Of a stretch of DNA of 11,415 nucleotides, positions 7,046 through 11,415 are shown one piece after another. The translations under genes were made by a program, and so were the position numbers. The notes under the pieces are model-generated. The model did no database searches, was not told the origin of the DNA, and saw only the letters and a list, made by a program, of their open reading frames with translations. The DNA lies in NCBI GenBank assembly GCA_000434995.1, contig FR895337.1, positions 9,869 through 21,283 on the forward strand. Direction: 5' to 3'. The stretch is from Firmicutes bacterium CAG:341. GTDB taxonomy: Bacteria; Bacillota; Clostridia; Oscillospirales; Acutalibacteraceae. The stretch's first letter is position 1. Each line of letters starts with the position of its first letter.

Positions 7046-8002
7046 ATGCTTCTCGGCAAGGCAGCCAAAGGAAGAGTTGTTAAACCTATAAATTCTGTTG
7101 ACGAAAGCGGTTATGTTTATCCCTTAAATGTAGTTGAAATTAACGGACATAAAAACCAATATGCTTTTGTAATGGGAGTAACTCACACAGTATGCAATTT
7201 TGACGGTAGAATTATTGCAGCACTCATTCCTAAAGACTCTGAGAACAAAAATTTAAAAACTATGTGGATTATGGCGTCACGCAGTTCACGCTATATAAAT
7301 CAAGACATTTTACAGGTTATTGATGTTGAAAACGATTTTCCGCAATATAACCTCGTTTGCTACTATGAATCAAGTGCCGGCGCAGTTGTATATAGGTCAA
7401 TTAAAGGAAAGCTTCGTTATCTTCTTATTAAAAACAAACGCTCGGCAAATTGGGGATTTCCTAAAGGCCATCTTGAAATGGGCGAAACAAAATATGATGC
7501 AGCAAAAAGAGAAGTGCTTGAAGAAACAGGGCTTCATATCCGTATTCAACTTGGATATGAAGGAATATCAAAATACAAGCTCAGAAATAATGTTGATAAA
7601 AAAGTTTCAATCTTTGTTGCAACTACCGATGATATGCGAACCATAGTTCAGGAAGAAGAAATTGATGACTTTATGTGGCTTGCTTATGACCAGGCAATTG
7701 GATTTTTATCATTTGAAAATGATAAAAAAATATTGCGTGAAGCAGTTGATTTCTTACTTAAAAACAATCTTATTGTTACAAAAGATATTCCTCTGCCGCA
7801 AGATGTTCAAAAAGAAATGGAAATAAAAGAGAAACTCAGGCAGGAAAGAATAGCACAAATGGAAAGGCAAAAGCAATTTAACCCGCCACAGAAAAGCAAG
7901 CAACAAATAAGATATGAAAATTATAAGAAAAAGCAAAAACAAAAATATAAAGAAAATCTAAAAAAAGCAAATAATAAAACCACAAATCTAAAGGAGAAAT
8001 AA
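7046..8002 (+). CDS. Pyrophosphatase-like/Nudix hydrolase fusion (Ap4A hydrolase type) with Lys/Gln-rich tail
   Basis: The protein has 318 residues in three parts. Residues 1 to about 105 resemble the inorganic-pyrophosphatase-like domain of Clostridia (YPLNVVEINGHKNQYAFVMG, then FDGRIIAAL and TMWIMAS). The stretch that carries metal-binding Asp in active enzymes reads NGHKNQY here (33-39), so PPi hydrolysis is probably lost. Residues 105-240 form a Nudix domain with a complete Nudix box G141-x5-E147-x7-REVLEETGL163. SAGAVVY before the box and NWGFPKGH leading into it are typical of asymmetric Ap4A hydrolases, which split Ap4A to ATP and AMP. Relatives remove pyrophosphate from RNA 5' ends or act on other nucleoside diphosphate derivatives. 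Residues 250-318 are a Lys/Gln/Glu-rich, probably coiled or disordered tail that might bind nucleic acid (inference). No membrane segment; cytoplasmic. First gene of the operon. The Nudix assignment is firm; the pyrophosphatase relationship rests on remembered family patterns. Confidence 0.9.
   Translation: MLLGKAAKGRVVKPINSVDESGYVYPLNVVEINGHKNQYAFVMGVTHTVCNFDGRIIAALIPKDSENKNLKTMWIMASRSSRYINQDILQVIDVENDFPQYNLVCYYESSAGAVVYRSIKGKLRYLLIKNKRSANWGFPKGHLEMGETKYDAAKREVLEETGLHIRIQLGYEGISKYKLRNNVDKKVSIFVATTDDMRTIVQEEEIDDFMWLAYDQAIGFLSFENDKKILREAVDFLLKNNLIVTKDIPLPQDVQKEMEIKEKLRQERIAQMERQKQFNPPQKSKQQIRYENYKKKQKQKYKENLKKANNKTTNLKEK
7991..7996 (+). promoter_or_regulatory. Ribosome binding site of the PF06695 gene
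   Basis: AAGGAG lies inside the last codons of the Nudix-fusion gene, 9 nt before the ATG at 8006. It confirms that start and suggests translational coupling across a 3-nt intergenic gap. Confidence 0.8.
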
Positions 8003-8005
8003 TTT

Positions 8006-8515
8006 ATGGTTCAAGAACTTTGTAGAAATTTGCAGGAATTTTTAACCGCTCACGGAATACCTGATTGGCTTGTTGTATTTATAATTTCACTCTGCCCTAT
8101 ATTAGAATGCAGACTCGGTATGTTCACAGCAATCGTGCTGTTGCAGATGAACCCATTTGTTGGCTTTATTATCAGCTTTTTAGGTAATATATTGCCTATT
8201 CCTTTTATACTTCTTTTAATAAATTGGATTTTTGACTTATTAAAAAAAGTTCCGGGCATAAATAAATTCGTTTATTGGCTTGAAGATAAAACATTAAAAA
8301 AGAGAGATAAAATTGATAAATACGGTATTTGGGGGCTTCTTATTTTTGTGGCAATTCCGCTTCCGGGTACAGGCGGATGGACCGGCGCACTTCTTGCTTC
8401 CCTCCTCCATCTTGATAAGAAAAAGAGTTTTGTTGTAATTTCACTCGGTGTGTTCATTGCAGGCCTTATTATTACGCTATTAAGCCTTGTAGTAGGTAAT
8501 GCAGTATTTAACTGA
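8006..8515 (+). CDS. Small integral membrane protein, 'small multi-drug export' family (PF06695/COG2426)
   Basis: The 169-residue protein has hydrophobic segments at about 21-43, 50-79, 107-118 and 142-165. It shows the family's hallmarks: a CPILECRLG segment (30-38) with conserved Pro, Glu and Arg, and the re-entrant-type loop IPLPGTGGWTGALLAS (117-132). Length and motif order fit the family. The name 'small multi-drug export protein' is historical. These proteins are structurally related to DedA/VTT-type membrane proteins, several of which affect lipid movement or membrane homeostasis, so drug export should not be assumed. Start ATG at 8006 has a good ribosome binding site. It lies 3 nt after the Nudix-fusion stop and overlaps the next gene if that gene starts at 8499. 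Its substrate cannot be told from sequence. Confidence 0.88.
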   Translation: MVQELCRNLQEFLTAHGIPDWLVVFIISLCPILECRLGMFTAIVLLQMNPFVGFIISFLGNILPIPFILLLINWIFDLLKKVPGINKFVYWLEDKTLKKRDKIDKYGIWGLLIFVAIPLPGTGGWTGALLASLLHLDKKKSFVVISLGVFIAGLIITLLSLVVGNAVFN

Positions 8516-9677
8516 TATGGATAAGGAATATAAAGCACTTATCAACCTTTGCAAAAATTATATTAACAATAACGCCTTTATTTTCGATACAAGCGTTGAT
8601 TACAAAAAAATTTACAGATATGCAAAGGTTCATAACCTTTTGGGAATTGTTAACTTTGCAGTTGCCAATGCTGAAAATAAAAATGATATATCGCCAAAAT
8701 TTAAAAATGCGGTTGAAAACAGCTTTTTTGATTTGATATACCTTGCAAACCTACAATCAAATATGCTCAAAGAAGTGAAAACGCTTCTCAAAGCTTCTGA
8801 GGTGCCGTATATCGTGTTTAAAGGCGCAGTGCTTAAACAGAGCTACCCTGTGCCTGAAAGTCGCGTTATGGGCGATATAGACATACTTATTAAAGAATGT
8901 GACCGAAACAAAGTGAAAAAACTTCTCACATCAAATGGTTTTGACTGCATTAAGCAAAATGGGCCGGTATATAACTATGTAAAAAACAATGTTTTGTTTG
9001 AAATTCACACAAAGCTTATAAACCATTATGATGAAGAGCCTTTTTGCAATGCATTTGATTATGCTGTATTTGACGGATTTGAGGGAACATTTGATAATAA
9101 TTTTCACTTTGCATATCTAATTGCACATACAGCACACCATTTCAAATTTTACGGTGCGGGAATTAAGCTTATTGTTGACCTTGCAATTATGCTTAAAAAT
9201 TCAAACATTGATTTAGTACGGGTTTTTGAATATTTAAAACCCGTAGGCCTTGAAACATTCGGCAAAACAATGCTTAATGTTTGCAACAATTTTTTTGGGT
9301 ACGGTGTCAATTACAATATTGATACAAAAAAAGTTGAAGAATATCTTTGCAACTGCGGTGCATTTGGCAATGATAATGAAAATAACGGTATTGCCATTGC
9401 AAGAAAAGAGCTTGAAAAAGGAAGAAAAGCTTCATCTTTTATGACAAAGCTTCGCCTGCTCTTTCCGCCGTATAAAAAACTTAAGGATATTGATTATATA
9501 AAATTTATTAACGGTAGGCCTTGGCTTATTTTGTACGCTTGGGTGTATCGAATTATTTATAATTTTAAACACAAAAAAGAATTTATGCTAAATGCAGTAA
9601 ATTCGCTTGATGATGAAAAGACGTATATTTTAGCTCAAAAGGAGCTTGAGATGTTTAAGGAGATAGGTTTAGAATGA
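8499..9677 (+). CDS. Nucleotidyltransferase-fold protein, NTP_transf_5 family (PF14907)
   Basis: The 392-residue protein (386 from the alternative start) carries the family signature: VFKGAVLKQSYPVPESR (106-122) followed by MGDIDILI (124-131). D126 and D128 are the predicted metal-binding pair of the nucleotidyltransferase fold, and E168 in LFEIHTKL is a possible third acidic residue. A His-rich helix (LIAHTAHHFKFYGAGIKLIVDLAIML in two stretches, 207-232) and a helical C-terminal half follow, as in other members. The family is poorly characterised and its substrate is unknown; members often sit near surface-polysaccharide genes. Two starts are possible. ATG 8499 overlaps the preceding gene by 17 nt and has a weak, close TAGTAGG. 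ATG 8517 follows that gene's TGA by 1 nt and has no clear ribosome binding site. Either way expression probably depends on translational coupling. Its TGA overlaps the next ATG. Confidence 0.87.
   Translation: MQYLTDMDKEYKALINLCKNYINNNAFIFDTSVDYKKIYRYAKVHNLLGIVNFAVANAENKNDISPKFKNAVENSFFDLIYLANLQSNMLKEVKTLLKASEVPYIVFKGAVLKQSYPVPESRVMGDIDILIKECDRNKVKKLLTSNGFDCIKQNGPVYNYVKNNVLFEIHTKLINHYDEEPFCNAFDYAVFDGFEGTFDNNFHFAYLIAHTAHHFKFYGAGIKLIVDLAIMLKNSNIDLVRVFEYLKPVGLETFGKTMLNVCNNFFGYGVNYNIDTKKVEEYLCNCGAFGNDNENNGIAIARKELEKGRKASSFMTKLRLLFPPYKKLKDIDYIKFINGRPWLILYAWVYRIIYNFKHKKEFMLNAVNSLDDEKTYILAQKELEMFKEIGLE
9657..9662 (+). promoter_or_regulatory. Ribosome binding site of the GH27 gene
   Basis: AAGGAG within the end of the nucleotidyltransferase gene lies 11 nt before the ATG at 9674, which overlaps the preceding TGA as ATGA. 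It supports this start and therefore the N-terminal membrane segment. Confidence 0.7.
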
Positions 9678-11413
9678 AGTACATTGCTATAATTTTAATT
9701 GCTGTTTTGTTGGTATTACTTGTTTTATTCGTTTCTTGGTTTTTGAATATGAAAGCTAACGGTAAATGTCCGATATGTGCTTTAAAGAAAATATTTATTC
9801 CAACTTCGCTCACCATTGACATCAGCGAAGAGGAGGATTATTCAAACGAGGTTGCAAAAACGCCGCCGATGGGATGGTCAAGCTGGAATACATTCAGAAA
9901 TAATATTGATCAAGATATAATTATGCAAACAGCCCACGCTATGAAAGACAGTGGCCTTGCAAACGCAGGATATGAATTTATTAACCTTGATGATTGCTGG
10001 CAAAGCTCTCTTCGTGACAGCGACGGTAAATTGCAGGGTGACCTCGGCACTTTCAGCCGCGGTATACCTAATCTTATTAAAGATATTAACGCTCTCGGCT
10101 TAAAGGTAGGGCTTTATTCATCAAACGGTACACTCACCTGTGAGGATTTGCCTGCATCGCTCGGCAATGAAAGGCTTGATGCCAAAACGCTTGCATCTTG
10201 GGGATGTGAATTTTTCAAATATGATTTTTGCCACCATGACAGAATAAGCGGTGACTGCCCGGCGATTGAACATATAGAAATTACAAAGCAAAAAAGTGCA
10301 TTTGAGCTTGATTTAAGGCCGGAGGACGCGCAGTTTACCGGCAGAGCAAAGATTATTAAAATGCCTGATGTGCCAAGCAAAAAGGCTATCGGATTTATTA
10401 GCCACGGTTCAGGCTCGGCAAGCTTTGATTTTGATGTTGATGCAAAGGGCGAATATGTATTAACCTTTGTTTTCCATAAATCAAGAGCAAAGAAAAAGCA
10501 GTATATGCAAATTGATATTAACGGCAAAATGCATGAACTTTTCTTCCCTGAAACAAAAGGTTTCAGCCCTTTGGGAAGGCAGCAAATTGTGGTTGAACTT
10601 GCAAGCGGCACAAACCATATGACAATCAAAAACCCTATTGTAACTAATATTGATTCATCTTTTGTTCAATATAAGCGTATGGGTGACGCACTTAAAGAAG
10701 CAACGCAAATGTGGGCAAAAGTTACAAGAACACCAGAAAAACCTATAACATTTTCAATATGCGAATGGGGTACTGCACGCCCATACATTTGGGGCGCAAA
10801 GGCAGGTTCAATGTGGCGCACAACGCCTGATATTATGCCTAAATGGAGCAGCATTGTTTGGATATATAACCGTACATTAAAGCTTTACAAATATGCGGGT
10901 GCAGGCCACTGGAATGACCCTGATATGCTGGAAGTTGGCAACGGAAATCTTGACGATAATGAAAACAGAGCGCATTTTTCACTTTGGTGTATGCTTGCCG
11001 CTCCGCTTATGCTCGGCAATGATATTAGGCAATTTGTAACAAACGGTATGCCTGATAAAGAAAATAACACGCTCAAAATAGTTACAAACAAGCATATGAT
11101 TGCAGTTGACCAAGACGCTCTCGGCAAACCGGCAAAAAGGATTAAAAAAGAAAGCGGAATTGATATTATTGCAAGGCCGCTTGCAAACGGTGATGTTGCA
11201 CTGTGCTTGTTTAACACAAAATCTTCCACAAAAAGCGTAAGCTTCAAGCTTGATGAACTTGTTAAAGACAAGTATTTGGGTATTGAAGAAGTACCGACAG
11301 GATATGAACTGCACGACTTGTGGACTGACGAGCGCACAACCGGAACTACTATTTCGGCATCTATACCTAAACATTCAACGGTAGTTTACAGAATCAAACC
11401 GGTAAATGAATAA
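9674..11413 (+). CDS. Membrane-anchored GH27 alpha-galactosidase with internal CBM35-like domain
   Basis: The 579-residue enzyme is predicted to release terminal alpha-linked galactose with retention of configuration. A hydrophobic segment (4-25) lacks a clear signal-peptidase site and is followed by CPIC (32-35), so the enzyme is probably membrane-anchored. The GH27 domain starts at TPPMGWSSWN (63-72). Recognisable sites are LDDCW (105-109, sugar-binding Asp pair), KYDFC (182-186, nucleophile D184), CEWG (363-366), WRTTPDI (381-387, acid/base D386) and GHWNDPDML (411-419). CEW, rather than the CSW type, favours galactose over N-acetylgalactosamine. C156 and C186 match the family's conserved disulfide. 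About 120 residues between nucleophile and acid/base regions form an extra CBM35-like beta-sandwich. Residues from about 500 form the usual C-terminal beta domain. Last visible gene of the operon, overlapping its upstream neighbour by 4 nt. Substrates could be plant galacto-oligosaccharides, galactomannan side chains or host glycans. Confidence 0.93.
   Translation: MKYIAIILIAVLLVLLVLFVSWFLNMKANGKCPICALKKIFIPTSLTIDISEEEDYSNEVAKTPPMGWSSWNTFRNNIDQDIIMQTAHAMKDSGLANAGYEFINLDDCWQSSLRDSDGKLQGDLGTFSRGIPNLIKDINALGLKVGLYSSNGTLTCEDLPASLGNERLDAKTLASWGCEFFKYDFCHHDRISGDCPAIEHIEITKQKSAFELDLRPEDAQFTGRAKIIKMPDVPSKKAIGFISHGSGSASFDFDVDAKGEYVLTFVFHKSRAKKKQYMQIDINGKMHELFFPETKGFSPLGRQQIVVELASGTNHMTIKNPIVTNIDSSFVQYKRMGDALKEATQMWAKVTRTPEKPITFSICEWGTARPYIWGAKAGSMWRTTPDIMPKWSSIVWIYNRTLKLYKYAGAGHWNDPDMLEVGNGNLDDNENRAHFSLWCMLAAPLMLGNDIRQFVTNGMPDKENNTLKIVTNKHMIAVDQDALGKPAKRIKKESGIDIIARPLANGDVALCLFNTKSSTKSVSFKLDELVKDKYLGIEEVPTGYELHDLWTDERTTGTTISASIPKHSTVVYRIKPVNE
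10286..10640 (+). other. CBM35-like domain inserted in the GH27 barrel (coding subregion)
   Basis: Codons for residues about 205-323 encode a beta-rich stretch with the carbohydrate-binding-module 6/35 pattern. It has an initial Glu/Asp-rich strand (FELDLRPEDAQFTG), then GFISHGSGSASFDFDV, GEYVLTFVF, QIDINGK, and a closing VELASGTNHMTIKNP. The catalytic domain resumes at SSFVQYKRMGDALKEATQ, so this is an insertion and not a terminal fusion. Ligand is unknown; borders are by eye. Confidence 0.65.
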
Positions 11414-11415
11414 TA

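Noticed and set aside
8006..8515. Calling the small membrane protein a drug exporter
   Set aside because: Only the historical family name suggests this. The motifs fit a DedA/VTT-related fold and give no evidence on substrate.
9764..9781. Lipoprotein signal around the Cys after the GH27 membrane segment
   Set aside because: The residues before C32 (MKANGK) do not fit a lipobox and the Cys is too far beyond the hydrophobic core; an uncleaved anchor fits better.
10114..10629. 171-codon open frame on the minus strand inside the GH27 gene
   Set aside because: It is antisense to GH27 catalytic and CBM-like sequence with recognised motifs; no independent coding signal is seen.
11400..11415. End of operon after the GH27 gene
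   Set aside because: Only two bases follow the stop codon, so neither a terminator nor another gene can be judged.

Overview
The window is AT-rich, reads entirely on the + strand and is densely coding. Base composition, Shine-Dalgarno strength and protein families (Clostridia-type pyrophosphatase-like domain, membrane-anchored GH27, PF06695 small membrane protein) suggest an uncultured gut or rumen Firmicute of the Clostridia/Oscillospirales type. This placement is inference; there is no rRNA or other marker gene here.

Left part (1-6875): the 3' end of one giant gene. The frame is open from the first complete codon (position 3), so the start lies outside the window. The 2290 visible residues form a helix-rich, modular protein with about five diverged repeats of roughly 380-500 residues, interrupted by a Thr/Asn linker and two beta-rich inserts. 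I do not recognise the family. The visible part has no sorting signal, dockerin or terminal membrane anchor. Its codon choice (TTC and AAG preferred) differs clearly from its neighbours and suggests high expression. It ends at a strong intrinsic terminator (6904-6940).

Right part (6980-11413): a separate unit with its own promoter (TTGTAT-17 bp-TATAAT) and four tightly packed genes: (i) a fusion of a degenerate inorganic-pyrophosphatase-like domain, a complete Ap4A-hydrolase-type Nudix domain and a Lys/Gln-rich tail; (ii) a small membrane protein of the PF06695/COG2426 family; (iii) a NTP_transf_5-type nucleotidyltransferase; (iv) a membrane-anchored GH27 alpha-galactosidase with a CBM35-like beta-sandwich inserted in its catalytic barrel. 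Junctions are 3 nt apart, overlapping 17 nt (or 1 nt apart with the alternative start), and overlapping 4 nt (ATGA), so the four are almost certainly co-transcribed. No terminator is visible before the window ends two bases after the last stop, so the operon may continue.

No RNA genes, mobile elements, CRISPR arrays or integration sites were seen. The only non-coding stretch is 6876-7045, which holds the terminator and promoter. The best candidates for new biology are the giant modular protein and the pseudo-pyrophosphatase/Nudix fusion. A shared pathway for the operon is not evident from sequence alone.
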